Shown here in pieces: positions 9,073-19,611 of a DNA stretch of 64,000 nucleotides. Each line of letters begins with the position of its first letter. The stretch's first letter is position 1. Source of the DNA: Eggerthellales bacterium (lineage in GTDB: Bacteria; Actinomycetota; Coriobacteriia; Coriobacteriales; Eggerthellaceae); assembly GCA_029225085.1 (NCBI GenBank), contig JAQXVU010000052.1, positions 93,878-157,877 on the forward strand, in the 5' to 3' direction. The notes beneath the pieces are model-generated. The model did no database searches and was not told the origin of the DNA. It saw only the letters and a program-made list of their open reading frames with translations. Position numbers and translations under genes: made by a program.

Positions 9073-9951
9073 TTATCCCTGATTGCTCGAGGTATCGTCA
9101 TCTGATTTACCTGCGTCATTGGAAAAGACCACCATGACCTCTTCCATAACTTGGGCAGCATCATTGGGAGCCACCACAATGGTGCGCTCAGTGGTGTCAG
9201 CACCCTGATCGACGCGAACAACCGTGCCAACCATGAGGCCCGCATAGTAGCTTCCTCCCAAACCGGAGGTCACCACCACGTCGCCGACCTTCACCGACAC
9301 ATCGGAGCTGACATCCTCGAGGTACAGCAAGCCCTCGAGGCTACCGCGAACCACGCCCTGAGCGCGGCTCGATTGAATCTTCACCGCAGCACCGCTATTA
9401 GGGTCCTGCAGCAGACGAACATCGCAGGAATAGGAGCTCACTCGCTGAACCTGACCGACCACGCCGGAGCTTCCCATTACGGGCATGCCTGCCTCAATGC
9501 CGTCGGCAGAGCCCTTGTCGAGGGTGATCATCCTGTTCCACGCATCAGTAGACTGACCGATGACACGGCAGGTCAGAGTGTCGAGGCTATAGGTATCCTT
9601 GATCTTCTGCAGCTCCTCGAGGCGCTGGGCTTCCTGTCGGTACTCCTCGAGGTTAGAGACCATCTCGCGCAGTTCCTGGTTCTGCTTCTTCAGCTCGGAG
9701 ATGGTGTCTGCGTCGGCGCCGATATCATCGACGCTGCTCATGATGCCGTTGCCCAAGGAGCCAACCGCAGAGCCGGCCATCTTCAGAGGAGAGACCAAGC
9801 CGGAAACGGTGCGCTGCATGCTGTGAAGGCCGCCGTCCTCCCCCTCGTTGGAGTACAAGGACATGCAGCCGATGGATACCACCAGAAATACAATCAGCAG
9901 CACATGGCTGCCGATTGCAGGACCTTTATTTTTAGAACCGAACTGGGCCAT
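9073..9951 (-). CDS. mreC: Rod shape-determining protein MreC
   Basis: 292 residues: short cytoplasmic N-terminus, one membrane helix (about 14-31), a coiled coil at about 78-115 rich in E, Q and L, then two beta-rich domains (RVIGQSTDAWNRMITLDKGS is the family signature). Extracytoplasmic scaffold that activates PBP2-RodA. It starts only 3 bp after the mreB stop, indicating translational coupling. The C-terminal tail is Asp/Ser-rich. Confidence 0.93.
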   Translation of the reverse strand: MAQFGSKNKGPAIGSHVLLIVFLVVSIGCMSLYSNEGEDGGLHSMQRTVSGLVSPLKMAGSAVGSLGNGIMSSVDDIGADADTISELKKQNQELREMVSNLEEYRQEAQRLEELQKIKDTYSLDTLTCRVIGQSTDAWNRMITLDKGSADGIEAGMPVMGSSGVVGQVQRVSSYSCDVRLLQDPNSGAAVKIQSSRAQGVVRGSLEGLLYLEDVSSDVSVKVGDVVVTSGLGGSYYAGLMVGTVVRVDQGADTTERTIVVAPNDAAQVMEEVMVVFSNDAGKSDDDTSSNQG

Positions 9952-9954
9952 ACA

Positions 9955-11016
9955 CTACTTAGAACGCATGGTGGTCTGACGCAAGGTGGTGGGAGACTCC
10001 AGCACCTTCAGGCAGCCCATGACCACGTTGGTCAGAGCGGTCTCGGACACCCATACGGGAATCTCGAGCTCCTGAGTCAGATAACGGTCGAGACCGGAAA
10101 GCAGTCCGCCACCGCCCGTGAGGAGGATACCGTTCTTGATGATGTCGGAGGCCAAGTCAGGATTGGTCTTCTTGAAGGTCTCCTTGATGTTCAGCACCAT
10201 CTCATCGATGGTGGGCTGCAGAGCCCTGCGCACATCCTCGGACTGCACAGTTACCTCGCGAGGCTGCTCATCTACCACGTCCTGGCCGGAAATGACCATA
10301 TCGCGCTCGCGGCCATCTTCAAAGGGAAGAATGGAGCCGATCTTGATCTTGATGACCTCGGCGGTGCGCTCACCGATCTTGATGCCCAGCAGGTCACGCA
10401 GGTACAGAGCAATGGCCTCATCCATGCGGTTGCCAGCAACGCGCAGAGAGGAAGAGGTCACGATACCGCCCAAGGACACAACGGCCACCTCGGTGGTACC
10501 GCCACCGATATCGATGACCATAGAGCCGGTGGGCTCGGTAACGGGCAGGTCGGCGCCCATTGCCGCTGCCATGGGCTCTTCGATCAGATAGGCCTGACGA
10601 GCGCCAGCCTGAATGGTTGCCTCGAACACGGCGCGTTTCTCGACGGAAGTTGCGCCGCAGGGAATGCACACCACGATACGGGGCTTGGGCTGCCAGGGAT
10701 ACTTGCGCTGAACGGCCTTGTTGATGAAGGCCGCGATCATAGCTTCGGTTACGTCGTAATCGGCGATGACGCCGTCATGCAGAGGATGCTCAGCGGAGAA
10801 CGCATCTGGAGTGTGGTTGATCATGTTCTTCGCTTCGCGACCAACTGCCAGAACCCTCGTCGTGCTCTTTTCGATAGCAACAACGGAGGGCTCGTTGATG
10901 ACGATGCCCTCGCCAGATACGGCGACCAGCGTATTGGCGGTGCCAAGGTCGATGGCCATATCGTAGGATGCGCCGAATCCACCCAGGTTGAAGTTGAAGT
11001 TATCTAAAAAAGACAT
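9955..11016 (-). CDS. mreB: Actin-like rod shape protein MreB
   Basis: 353 residues. It has the actin-superfamily phosphate loops DLGTANTLV and DIGGGTTEVAVVSLGGIV and the adenosine loop LTGGGGLLSGLD. Forms membrane-bound filaments that steer lateral wall synthesis. First gene of the elongation operon; ATG at 11016 behind AAAGGATAAC. The N-terminus is about 15 residues longer than usual (NFNFNLGGFGASYDM) and includes a hydrophobic patch that may act as a membrane anchor. Confidence 0.96.
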   Translation of the reverse strand: MSFLDNFNFNLGGFGASYDMAIDLGTANTLVAVSGEGIVINEPSVVAIEKSTTRVLAVGREAKNMINHTPDAFSAEHPLHDGVIADYDVTEAMIAAFINKAVQRKYPWQPKPRIVVCIPCGATSVEKRAVFEATIQAGARQAYLIEEPMAAAMGADLPVTEPTGSMVIDIGGGTTEVAVVSLGGIVTSSSLRVAGNRMDEAIALYLRDLLGIKIGERTAEVIKIKIGSILPFEDGRERDMVISGQDVVDEQPREVTVQSEDVRRALQPTIDEMVLNIKETFKKTNPDLASDIIKNGILLTGGGGLLSGLDRYLTQELEIPVWVSETALTNVVMGCLKVLESPTTLRQTTMRSK

Positions 11017-11051
11017 AGTTATCCTTTAAATTGCCTAGTATGCAGCGACCC

Positions 11052-11060
11052 ATTCTATCA
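11052..11060 (-). promoter_or_regulatory. mreB: Extended -10 promoter for the mreB operon
   Basis: Minus-strand TGATAGAAT combines an extended TGn element with a near-consensus -10 box, about 35 bp upstream of the mreB start. No good -35 box is visible, as usual with extended -10 promoters. It lies directly after the leuA terminator. Confidence 0.45.
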
Positions 11061-11070
11061 CAGCGCATAC

Positions 11071-11110
11071 AAACAAAACCGACGCTCCGTGAAATTCACA
11101 GGAGCGTCGG
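11071..11110 (-). terminator. Terminator after leuA
   Basis: Ten-bp stem CCGACGCTCC/GGAGCGTCGG followed on the minus strand by TTTTGTTT. It closes the ilvD-leuA operon and separates it from mreB. Confidence 0.9.
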
Positions 11111-11157
11111 ATTCAGACAATGGCTCTGAACTGCAAGGAGGCTACCCTATCGCAGGA

Positions 11158-12690
11158 TTAGCGCTCCTTAGAGGTGGCAGCGCGCAGCAGCCTGTTAAGG
11201 GCGTGCAGGTAAGCCTTGGTGGAAGAGACGATGATGTCGGAGTCAGCACCGCGACCGGTGAAGACCTCGCCGTCAGCGTCGGTAACGCGGATGGAAACCT
11301 CGCCAAGGGCGTCGATACCGCGGGTTACGCTCTGAACGGCGAACTCGGTCAGGTCGTTCTCGACGTCGACGATCTGGTTCACAGCCTTGTATACGGCATC
11401 AACAGGGCCGGTGCCCACGGAGCAGGCAACGTGCTCTACGCCGTTAGCGTCGAGCAGGGTGACGGTTGCAGTGGGGATCAGAGGATCGCCGCAGGAGATC
11501 TGCACGGATTTCAGGGTATACAGGGCCTCCTGGCCACGGCTGTCCTCGCCCACCAGGGACTCCAGGTCCTCGTCGTAGACCTCCTTCTTCTTATCGGCAA
11601 GAAGCAGGAACTTGTCGTACATGCGGTCGAGGTCAGCGCCCTCGAAGTGATAGCCCAGCAGGTCGAGGCGCATCTTCAGAGCGGCACGGCCGGAACGGGC
11701 GGACAGCACGATCTCGGACTTGCCAGCGCCAACCTCTGCAGGATCGATGATCTCGTAGGTGGAGCGCTCCTTGATAACGCCATCCTGATGGATGCCGGAG
11801 GAGTGAGCGAAGGCGTTGGCGCCAACGATAGACTTGTTAGGAGCAACCACAAAGCCGGTGATGTTGGAAACCAGGCGGGAAGCCCTCATGATCTCCTTGG
11901 TGTTGATGTCGGTGTAAGCGTCGAGCTCCTCACCGTGCATCTTGATGCCCATGACGACCTCTTCGAGAGCGGTGTTACCAGCGCGCTCACCCAGGCCATT
12001 AATGGTGCACTCGAGCTGGGTAGCGCCATTGGCAACGCCAGCCAGGGACAGTGCGGTAGCCATGCCCAGGTCGTTGTGGCAGTGAACGGAAACGGTGACG
12101 TTCTCGATGCCGCGAACGTGCTCCATCAGGTACTTGATGCGACGGCCGTACTCGTCAGGCAGAGAGTAGCCGGTGGTGTCTGGGATGTTCACGACGGTAG
12201 CGCCGGCCTCGATGACGGCCTGCACCACCTTTGCCAGGAACTCGTATTCGGAGCGGCCGGCGTCCTCGCAGTAGAACTGCACGTCGCTGGTGTAACGCTT
12301 AGCGTACTTAACGGCGTCGACGGCACGCTCGAGGCACTGCTCCTCGGTGATGCGCAGCTTGTCCCTCATGTGGCTAGGGGAAACGCCGATACCGGTCTGA
12401 ATACGAGGATACTTTGCGACCTTCAGGCACTCGCCTGCGGAGTCGATGTCCTTGTGGACTGCGCGGGTGAGGCCCACGACGGTAGCGTTGTCGCCAACCT
12501 CGCGAGCGATGGCCTGTACGCTGGCGAAGTCGCCGGGAGAGGACACTGGGAAGCCAGCCTCAATGACGTCGACGTTCAGGCGAAGAAGCTGACGGGTGAT
12601 CTCCAACTTCTCGGCGGTGTTCATAGATGCGCCGGGCGACTGCTCGCCATCGCGCAAAGTGGTGTCGAAGATCTGAATCTTACGCGCCAT
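11158..12690 (-). CDS. leuA: 2-isopropylmalate synthase
   Basis: 510 residues. Condenses acetyl-CoA with 2-oxoisovalerate, the first committed step of leucine synthesis. The N-terminal TIM barrel begins [16 protein letters not shown]; the metal-binding HCHNDLG lies at about residue 202. The C-terminal LeuA dimer/allosteric domain (about 390-510) gives leucine feedback inhibition in the family. A citramalate synthase role is possible but the length and motifs fit LeuA. ATG at 12690 behind GAAAGGGG. Last gene of the ilv operon. leuB and leuCD are not in the window. Confidence 0.92.
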   Translation of the reverse strand: MARKIQIFDTTLRDGEQSPGASMNTAEKLEITRQLLRLNVDVIEAGFPVSSPGDFASVQAIAREVGDNATVVGLTRAVHKDIDSAGECLKVAKYPRIQTGIGVSPSHMRDKLRITEEQCLERAVDAVKYAKRYTSDVQFYCEDAGRSEYEFLAKVVQAVIEAGATVVNIPDTTGYSLPDEYGRRIKYLMEHVRGIENVTVSVHCHNDLGMATALSLAGVANGATQLECTINGLGERAGNTALEEVVMGIKMHGEELDAYTDINTKEIMRASRLVSNITGFVVAPNKSIVGANAFAHSSGIHQDGVIKERSTYEIIDPAEVGAGKSEIVLSARSGRAALKMRLDLLGYHFEGADLDRMYDKFLLLADKKKEVYDEDLESLVGEDSRGQEALYTLKSVQISCGDPLIPTATVTLLDANGVEHVACSVGTGPVDAVYKAVNQIVDVENDLTEFAVQSVTRGIDALGEVSIRVTDADGEVFTGRGADSDIIVSSTKAYLHALNRLLRAATSKER

Positions 12691-12781
12691 GTGCGTACCC
12701 CTTTCATTCTCATCATGTCAGCGCCCGAAAGCGCCCTATCTTGCTAATTCAGTCGTTCACCGACAATTTCTGCCAGCGAGA

Positions 12782-14359
12782 TTACAGTTTAATATACCAA
12801 AGGTTCTTTGGGTTGATTTTTGCCCGAAGCTCCTGAAGTACTTGAGCAGGAACATCCTGCTGCACGTTCATGTACACCAAGGCCATGTCGCTGAAGGCCT
12901 TCTTGGCAATCTGCATGGTGTTAATAGAGACGCCCGCGTTGCCCAGCACCGTGCCGATGATGCCCATGCGGCCAGGACCGTCTACGTACTCGAAGATCAG
13001 CGTGCGACCCGTCGCATCAATCTGGGTGCGATAGCCCAGCAATTCCACAATACGAGGCTGTTGATCGTCGCCGGAGACCGTGCAGGAAACCGTGAGACCG
13101 TCAGCGTTCACGCTCACCTTCGAGCTGTACTCGTCGGACTCCCCCACCAGGAACGTCTGCAGATCGACGCCGTGACGACGAGCCACGGAGAAAGCGTCAG
13201 CTGGGGTGACGCGCTTGTTGCCACGATAGGACAGCATGCCGTCCATAACGCCGGCAGCCAGAACATCCAGATCCTTATCGGCCAGGGTGCCCGCCGCAGT
13301 GAGCTTCAGCTTCGCAGGGAGCTCGCCTCGCATCTGCAGGGCCATAGAGCCCAGAATCTGACAAGCGGGGATGTACGAAGTTGCGGTATCAACTACGTCG
13401 TCGGCAGAAGCCACGATGTTCAGAGCCGTGGGAACCAAAGAGCCGGACAGGCCCAGATACACGTACTCGGCAATCTGCACACCGGCCCTGTTCAGGGCCT
13501 CCTTGGTGGAAGCGCCCAGATGAGGGGTGAGAGTTGCCTGATCGAACTCGTGCAGGGGGCTGTCGGAAACGGGCTCGGACATCCACATGTCAACGCCAAC
13601 TGCGGCGATCTTGCCAGCCGCCACGAAGTCGGACAGGGACTTGATGTCGTACACGCCGGCGCATGCTGCGTTCAGAAGGATGACGCCATCCTTCATCTTC
13701 GAGAACTCCTCGGGGCCGAACATGCCCTGGGTCTCGGGGGTCTTGGGCATGTGCACGGTGATGAAGTCGGCGATGGGAAGGATGTCATCGATGGAATCGT
13801 AGAGCCTGACACCGATCTGCTCTGCGCGGTCTGCGGCGCAGTAGGGGTCGTAGGCCACGATGTCCATGCCGAAGGCACGGGCGCGCTCTGCAACCAGACG
13901 GCCCACGCGGCCCAAACCGCAAATAGCCAAGGTCTTCTGGTACAGCTCAGTGCCCACGAAGTCGTTGCGACGCCACTCCCCCGCCTTCATAGACTTATCA
14001 GCAGCGGCGATATTGCGAGCGCAGGCCAGCAGAAGGGCCATGGTGTGCTCGGCAGCTGACACGATGTTGGAGGTAGGTGCGTTGCATACGATGACGCCTC
14101 GCTCGGTGGCGGCGGCGATATCGATGTTGTCGACGGTGACGCCGGCCCTGCCCACGACCTTCAGGTTCTTACCCGCATCGAGCAGCTCCGCGTCGACCTT
14201 CGTCGCGCTGCGAACCACCAATGCGTCGTACTCTCCGATGATGTCGATGAGCTGGTCGCGAGAAAGGCCGAGCCTCACATCCACGGCGAGGCCCCGCTCA
14301 CGCAGGGCCTCGACACCAGCATCGGCAATCTTTTCACTAACAAGCACTTTGTTGCTCAT
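12782..14359 (-). CDS. serA: D-3-phosphoglycerate dehydrogenase
   Basis: 525 residues, the long SerA form. It has a substrate domain, an NAD-binding fold with GLGRVGRLVAERA near residue 145, an intervening ASB domain and a C-terminal ACT domain (about 450-525, FEYVDGPGRMGIIGTVLG) for serine feedback. Oxidises 3-phosphoglycerate to 3-phosphohydroxypyruvate in serine synthesis. ATG at 14359 behind TAGGAG. Its position between ilvC and leuA makes a serine gene part of a branched-chain operon. Confidence 0.93.
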   Translation of the reverse strand: MSNKVLVSEKIADAGVEALRERGLAVDVRLGLSRDQLIDIIGEYDALVVRSATKVDAELLDAGKNLKVVGRAGVTVDNIDIAAATERGVIVCNAPTSNIVSAAEHTMALLLACARNIAAADKSMKAGEWRRNDFVGTELYQKTLAICGLGRVGRLVAERARAFGMDIVAYDPYCAADRAEQIGVRLYDSIDDILPIADFITVHMPKTPETQGMFGPEEFSKMKDGVILLNAACAGVYDIKSLSDFVAAGKIAAVGVDMWMSEPVSDSPLHEFDQATLTPHLGASTKEALNRAGVQIAEYVYLGLSGSLVPTALNIVASADDVVDTATSYIPACQILGSMALQMRGELPAKLKLTAAGTLADKDLDVLAAGVMDGMLSYRGNKRVTPADAFSVARRHGVDLQTFLVGESDEYSSKVSVNADGLTVSCTVSGDDQQPRIVELLGYRTQIDATGRTLIFEYVDGPGRMGIIGTVLGNAGVSINTMQIAKKAFSDMALVYMNVQQDVPAQVLQELRAKINPKNLWYIKL

Positions 14360-14395
14360 TGCCTCTGCTCCTATATTTCCGTCAGGAAGTAACTG

Positions 14396-15391
14396 CTATT
14401 TCTTGATCCAGGTGAACATAGAGCGGATCTTCTTGCCGGTCTGCTCGATGAGCAGGTTGTCGCAAGCCTCACGCTGCTCCAGGAGCCACTTGTGGTCGTT
14501 GTTGCAGTCCTCAACGAACTCCTTGGCGAACTCGCCGTTCTGAATGCGCTCGAGGATGAGCTTCATGGCAGCACGGGACTCGTCGTTGATGACCTTAGGA
14601 CCAGCGTAGTACTCGCCGTACTCAGCGGTGTTGGAGATGGAGTAGTTCATGAAGCTGATGCCGGACTCGTACATGAGGTCGACGATCATCTTCAGCTCGT
14701 GATACACCTCGAAGTAAGCCAGCTCTGGTGGGTAACCGCCCTCTACCAGAGTGTCGAAGCCAGCCTTAACCAGCTCTACGCAGCCGCCGCAGAGAACAGC
14801 CTGCTCGCCGAAGAGGTCCTCCTCGGTCTCCTGAGCGAAGGTGCCCAGCATGATGCCGGTACGAGCACCGCCAACGCCCCAAGCATAGGACTTAGCGGTA
14901 TCCCAAGCATGACCGGAAGCGTCCTGATGCACGCAGATCAGATCGGGAACACCGGAGCCCTCGGTGAACTGACGACGAACGATGTGACCAGGGCCCTTAG
15001 GAGCGCACATGATGACGTCGACGTCTGCAGGAGGAACGATGTAGCCGTAGTGAATGTTGAAGCCATGAGCGAATGCCAGGGTATCTCCAGCGTTCAGGTT
15101 AGGAGCAATGAACTCCTCGTATACAGCTGGCTGCTTCTCGTCTGGAACGAGAATCATGATCAGATCTGCCTCCTTAGCAGCCTGATCCATGGTGGTGACC
15201 TTCAGACCAGCTTCCTCAGCCTTAGCCCAGGAAGAGGAACCCTCGCGAAGACCAACGCGAACGTCGCAGCCGGAATCCTTCAGGTTCAGTGCGTGAGCGT
15301 GACCCTGAGAGCCGTAGCCGATGATGGCGATCTTCTTGCTCTGGATGATTGATGGGTCAACATCCTTCTCATATACGATTTCGATAGCCAT
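14396..15391 (-). CDS. ilvC: Ketol-acid reductoisomerase (class I)
   Basis: 331 residues, the short class I form. It has the NAD(P)H-binding [17 protein letters not shown] near residue 26 and the acidic Mg-binding region around DLICVHQD and the helical C-terminus. Converts acetolactate and acetohydroxybutyrate to the dihydroxy acids in Val and Ile synthesis. ATG at 15391 behind AAAAGGAG. A 122-bp gap with a modest hairpin separates it from ilvN. Codon choice looks strongly biased to preferred codons, consistent with high expression. Confidence 0.96.
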   Translation of the reverse strand: MAIEIVYEKDVDPSIIQSKKIAIIGYGSQGHAHALNLKDSGCDVRVGLREGSSSWAKAEEAGLKVTTMDQAAKEADLIMILVPDEKQPAVYEEFIAPNLNAGDTLAFAHGFNIHYGYIVPPADVDVIMCAPKGPGHIVRRQFTEGSGVPDLICVHQDASGHAWDTAKSYAWGVGGARTGIMLGTFAQETEEDLFGEQAVLCGGCVELVKAGFDTLVEGGYPPELAYFEVYHELKMIVDLMYESGISFMNYSISNTAEYGEYYAGPKVINDESRAAMKLILERIQNGEFAKEFVEDCNNDHKWLLEQREACDNLLIEQTGKKIRSMFTWIKK

Positions 15392-15513
15392 GTTGTTTTT
15401 CTCCTTTTCTCATGACTCTTATACGCATAGTACTGGGGACTTCCGCCTCTGCTCCCCACAACGGTATAGCAGAAGTAAAAGTCCGTGTCAGCGGTAAACC
15501 CAGTTGGTAAAAC

Positions 15514-16008
15514 CTAGTTATCAGTGGCCTTCATGCTGCGAGGCATGGCGATGGTGCCGGTGCGGGTGAGCTCCTTGATACCGTAGCCGCGCAAGAGGTT
15601 CAGGATACCGCGAAGCTTGTTCTCGGTGCCAGTGACCTCGATGGTGATGGAGTTCTTGCCCACATCGACGATCTTGGCGCGGAACACCGTAGCGATCTCG
15701 ATGACCTCATTGCGGCGCTCGGGAGCGGCGGCAACCTTAATGAGCACCAGCTCGCGGTTAACCACGGACTCATCGGTGAGGTCGGTGATCTTGTGCACGC
15801 TCACCAGCTTATGCAGCTGCTTGGTGATCTGCTCGTAGGCCACCTCGTCAGCCTCGATGACCGCCGTCAGACGAGAGAGGCTCTCATCCTCGGTCTGGCC
15901 AACGGACAGGGATTCGATATTGAAGCCCCGGCGGGAGATCAGACCGGTGACGCGGCTCAGCACGCCCGGCTTGTTCTCTACCAGAGCGGAAAGAATGTGC
16001 TTGCTCAT
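15514..16008 (-). CDS. ilvN: Acetolactate synthase small (regulatory) subunit
   Basis: 164 residues. The N-terminal ACT domain begins LSALVENKPGVLSRVTGLISRRGFN in form (pattern ENKPGVLxRVxGLxxRRGxN), followed by the C-terminal IlvN domain. Binds valine and activates and feedback-regulates IlvB. ATG at 16008 lies 3 bp after the ilvB stop with AAGGAG inside the ilvB end, so translation is coupled. Confidence 0.96.
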   Translation of the reverse strand: MSKHILSALVENKPGVLSRVTGLISRRGFNIESLSVGQTEDESLSRLTAVIEADEVAYEQITKQLHKLVSVHKITDLTDESVVNRELVLIKVAAAPERRNEVIEIATVFRAKIVDVGKNSITIEVTGTENKLRGILNLLRGYGIKELTRTGTIAMPRSMKATDN

Positions 16009-16011
16009 TGC

Positions 16012-17871
16012 TTACTCCTTCCCTCCGGTGAGCATCTCGGAGATATCTCCCACGCTCACTGCTCCGATAATGTCGTCGATGGCAGCGCCAGGAGCCACCA
16101 TGGGGAATACGTTCTCCGCAGGGCAGATGCGCATATCCAGCAGGGCGGGACCCTCGGCAGCCAAAAGGCGCTTCAGGGCACCTTCCAGCTCATTGGGGTC
16201 GCGAACCCCCTCGGCCTGCCAGTAATAGGCCTCGGCCAGCTTCACGAAATCGGGGTTCTCATCGAGGATGGTGTTAGAGAACCTGTTGTCGTAGAAGAGG
16301 TTCTGCCACTGATGCACCATGCCCAGGGTGCGGTTGTCCATGAGCAGGACCTTCACGTTGAAGCCGTTGATGGCGCAGGTGGCCATCTCCTGAGCGCACA
16401 TCTGGAAGGAGCCATCGCCGGAGATGCACACCACCGTCTTCTCAGGGAAGGCCGCAGCGGCACCCATGGCGGCAGGAAGGCCGAAGCCCATGGTGCCGGC
16501 ACCACCAGAGGACAGGAAGGTGCGGGACAGCTCGCGGTGAATGTGCTGAGCGGCCCACATCTGATGCTGGCCTACGTCGGTGACTACGATAGACTCCATC
16601 GGATCGAGCATGTCGGACAGCAGCTCAAGGGAGCCCTCAGGGGAGATCCAGCGAACGCCGTTCTTCTCGCAGGGGTTGCCGCAGATGCCGCAGCCAGCGT
16701 CGAACTCAGAGGTCAGGCCTGGGTTGTAAAAGGGGTGAGCCTCCTTCCAGGCGAAGATGGTGTCGAGCCACTCCTGGTAAGCGGGCTTCAGGCCCTGCTT
16801 CTTGGCCTCGGCCACCAGGTTGGCCATGATGCCCTTGGCGTCGCCAACGATGGGCACGTCTACCGCACGGTTCTTAGAAATCTCCGCAGGGTCAACATCG
16901 ATGTGAATGACCTTGGCGTTAGGGGCGAAGGAATCGATCTTGCCGGTAACGCGATCGGAGAAGCGAGCGCCCACCGCGATGAGCAGGTCGCACTCGGTCA
17001 TGGTGTAGTTGGCGTACATAGAGCCATGCATGCCCACAGGACCCAGGTTCATGGGGTTCGAGCAAGGAATGGCGCCCTTGGCCATAAGGGTGGTGACCAC
17101 GGGGACCTGCATCATGTCCACGAACTCCAGGAGTTCCTGGGTTGCATCAGCAGCGATGCAGCCACCGCCTACGTACAGCAGGGGCTTCTTGGCCTGCTTC
17201 AGCAGGGACACGGCCTGACGGACCTGCTTGGCGTTGCCCTTCACCGTAGGACGATAGGAGGCCATCTCCGTAGAGTCGGGGTAATGGAACTCGATGTCGG
17301 CGGTGAAGATATCCGAAGGGATATCGATGAGCACCGGGCCGGGACGACCGGTAGAGGCAATGTAGAAGGCCTCGCGAACGGTGCGGGTCAGATCCTCAGG
17401 ATCCTGCAGCAGGTAGCTGTGCTTCACGATGGGCATGGTGATGCCCACGATGTCTACCTCCTGGAAGGCATCGGTGCCGATGGCGCGACGAGGCACCTGG
17501 CCGGTAATGACCACCATGGGGATGCTGTCGGCATAGGCAGTGGCGATGCCGGTGACCGTGTTGGTGGCACCAGGGCCAGAGGTCACGATGACCACGCCAG
17601 GCTTGCCGGTGGCACGGGCATAGCCGTCAGCAGCATGGGTTGCACCCTGCTCGTGACGGGTAAGCACGTGCTTCAAAATCTTAGAGTCATACAGGGCGTC
17701 ATAAATCTTGATGGCCTGTCCTCCCGGATAGCCGAAGATCATCTCTACGCCCTCAGCCTCGAGGGATGCGATGAGGGCCTGAGCGCCAGTCATCACCTTT
17801 CCCTCTTTTTCGGTATGGCTACCGTACTTGGGCATACCCTTCTCAGGCATGACGGTTTCCTTTCCACTCAT
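16012..17871 (-). CDS. ilvB: Acetolactate synthase large (catalytic) subunit
   Basis: 619 residues. Thiamine-diphosphate enzyme forming acetolactate or acetohydroxybutyrate. YPGGQAIKIYD and RHEQGATHAADGYARATG carry the catalytic Glu; GDGSFQM with the following Asn region binds Mg-ThDP; a central FAD/DHS domain is present. ATG at 17871 overlaps the ilvD stop by one base (TAATG). The first about 27 residues precede the usual start, so a later start (MTGAQALIAS) is possible. An insert with cysteines at about 385-395 (CGICGNPC) is unusual for the family. Confidence 0.95.
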   Translation of the reverse strand: MSGKETVMPEKGMPKYGSHTEKEGKVMTGAQALIASLEAEGVEMIFGYPGGQAIKIYDALYDSKILKHVLTRHEQGATHAADGYARATGKPGVVIVTSGPGATNTVTGIATAYADSIPMVVITGQVPRRAIGTDAFQEVDIVGITMPIVKHSYLLQDPEDLTRTVREAFYIASTGRPGPVLIDIPSDIFTADIEFHYPDSTEMASYRPTVKGNAKQVRQAVSLLKQAKKPLLYVGGGCIAADATQELLEFVDMMQVPVVTTLMAKGAIPCSNPMNLGPVGMHGSMYANYTMTECDLLIAVGARFSDRVTGKIDSFAPNAKVIHIDVDPAEISKNRAVDVPIVGDAKGIMANLVAEAKKQGLKPAYQEWLDTIFAWKEAHPFYNPGLTSEFDAGCGICGNPCEKNGVRWISPEGSLELLSDMLDPMESIVVTDVGQHQMWAAQHIHRELSRTFLSSGGAGTMGFGLPAAMGAAAAFPEKTVVCISGDGSFQMCAQEMATCAINGFNVKVLLMDNRTLGMVHQWQNLFYDNRFSNTILDENPDFVKLAEAYYWQAEGVRDPNELEGALKRLLAAEGPALLDMRICPAENVFPMVAPGAAIDDIIGAVSVGDISEMLTGGKE

Positions 17872-19529
17872 TATCCGAAGTACGCCCCCTCATCAGCGCT
17901 GGAAACCAGCTTTGCGTAGCGGGCGAGAACGCCGGTCTTGTGCTTGGGCTCAGGGGCAGTCCAGGCGGCGCGACGAGCAGCCAGGGTCTCGTCGTCTACT
18001 GCCAGCTCCAGCAGGCCCTTGTCGATGTCGATGTTAATGATGTCGCCTTCCTGTACCAGAGCGATAGGACCGCCAGCAGCTGCCTCAGGGGAAACGTGAC
18101 CGATAGCAGGACCCTTGGTGGCGCCGGAGAAGCGACCGTCGGTGATCAGGGCAACGCTCTTATCGAGGCCCATGCCGCAGATAGCAGAGGTAGGAGTCAG
18201 CATCTCGCGCATGCCGGGACCGCCAGCGGGACCCTCATAGCGAATAACGATGACATCGCCAGGGTTGATCTTGCCGCCGAAGATGGCGTCGCAAGCCTCT
18301 TCCTCGGACTCGAAGACGCGGGCGGGACCGGAGTGCTGACGCATCTCGGCGGAAACAGCGCTCTGCTTCACGACGCCGCAGTGAGGAGCCAGGTTGCCCT
18401 GCAGAACCTTCAGGCCGCCATTGGGGCTGTAGGCGTTCTCGACGGTGTGAACGACCTCGCCGTCGACAGGACCCTGAGCAGCCATCCAGTCGGCCAGAGG
18501 GCCGTGAACGGTCATGCAGTCGGTGTCGATGATGCCGTGACGTGCCAGCTCGCCCATGATGGCGCCAACGCCGCCCACCGCGTTCAGATCCTCGATGTGC
18601 AGGGAGCCTGCAGGGGCGATGCGGGTGATGTTGGGGGTCTTAGCGCAAACGTCATCCCAGTCCTGCATAGAGACAGGGCAACCAGCAGCGCGGGAGATGG
18701 CGGTCAGGTGCAGCATGGTGTTGGTGGAACCACCGAAGGCCATATCGACGGCCATGCCGTTGCGGATAGACTTCTCGTTGATGATGTCGAGAGCGGTAAT
18801 GTTCTTGTTCAGCATGTCCATTACCGCCATGCCTGCATGCTTGGCCAAGCGAACGCGCTCGGAGTACACAGCGGGAACGGTGCCGTTACCAGGAAGGGCG
18901 ATGCCCAGAGCCTCGGACAGGCAGCAGATGGAGTTAGCGGTGAACATGCCGGAGCAGCTACCGCAAGTGGGGCAAGCGGTGTTCTCGAGGAACTTCAGCT
19001 CCTCCTCGGTCATGGTGCCGGCGGTAACCTGGCCCACGGCGTCGAAGAGGGAGTTCAGGTCGGTCTGGTTGCCGCACTTGTCGTGACCAGCCAGCATAGG
19101 GCCGCCGGAAACAAGCACGGTGGGAAGGTTCAGACGGCAAGCTGCCAGCAACATGCCGGGAACAACCTTGTCGCAGGAAGGGATCAGCACCAGAGCATCG
19201 AAGCCATGGCCCTGAACAGCGCACTCTACGCTGTCAGCGATGACCTCACGGCTGGTAAGGGAGTAGTGCATGCCCTCATGGTTCATGGCGATGCCGTCGC
19301 AGACGCCGATGGTGGTCATCTGGAAGGGAGTGCCTCCCGCCATGCGAACGCCGGCCTTAACCGCGTCGGCAATGGTCTGCAGATGAATGTGACCGGGGAT
19401 AACCTCGTTGCCAGAGGAGATAACGGCAACGAAGGGGCGCTCCATCTCCTCATCGGTGAGACCGTCAGCCTTCAGCAGGCTGCGGTGAGGCGCACGGGCC
19501 AAACCCGTCTTGATCGAATCGCTTCTCAC
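17871..19529 (-). CDS. ilvD: Dihydroxy-acid dehydratase
   Basis: 552 residues. Fe-S enzyme that dehydrates the dihydroxy acids of the Val and Ile routes. Cluster cysteines lie in PSCDK and [14 protein letters not shown]. The start is GTG at 19529, chosen because AAGGAAAGGAAG lies just upstream and because the family N-terminus ([18 protein letters not shown]) begins there. An upstream in-frame ATG at 19616 would lie within the leader terminator region. First gene of the operon, downstream of a T-box-like leader. Confidence 0.95.
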   Translation of the reverse strand: MRSDSIKTGLARAPHRSLLKADGLTDEEMERPFVAVISSGNEVIPGHIHLQTIADAVKAGVRMAGGTPFQMTTIGVCDGIAMNHEGMHYSLTSREVIADSVECAVQGHGFDALVLIPSCDKVVPGMLLAACRLNLPTVLVSGGPMLAGHDKCGNQTDLNSLFDAVGQVTAGTMTEEELKFLENTACPTCGSCSGMFTANSICCLSEALGIALPGNGTVPAVYSERVRLAKHAGMAVMDMLNKNITALDIINEKSIRNGMAVDMAFGGSTNTMLHLTAISRAAGCPVSMQDWDDVCAKTPNITRIAPAGSLHIEDLNAVGGVGAIMGELARHGIIDTDCMTVHGPLADWMAAQGPVDGEVVHTVENAYSPNGGLKVLQGNLAPHCGVVKQSAVSAEMRQHSGPARVFESEEEACDAIFGGKINPGDVIVIRYEGPAGGPGMREMLTPTSAICGMGLDKSVALITDGRFSGATKGPAIGHVSPEAAAGGPIALVQEGDIINIDIDKGLLELAVDDETLAARRAAWTAPEPKHKTGVLARYAKLVSSADEGAYFG

Positions 19530-19578
19530 GTTTCGCTTCCTTTCCTTACGGAACCAGCGACTTCGGAAACAACCCCCT

Positions 19579-19611
19579 AAAAAAGAAAAACCCGAAGCAA
19601 GAAGCCCCGGG
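19579..19611 (-). terminator. Leader terminator ahead of ilvD
   Basis: On the minus strand CCCGGGGC-TTCTT-GCTTCGGG forms an 8-bp stem (with two G-T pairs) followed by TTTTTCTTTTTT. It lies 50 bp upstream of ilvD and overlaps the T-box element, so it is best read as a conditional terminator. Confidence 0.8.

Noticed and set aside
9151..11007. A 618-codon plus-strand frame across mreC and mreB
   Set aside because: Antisense shadow of two well-identified genes; no ribosome site or family match.
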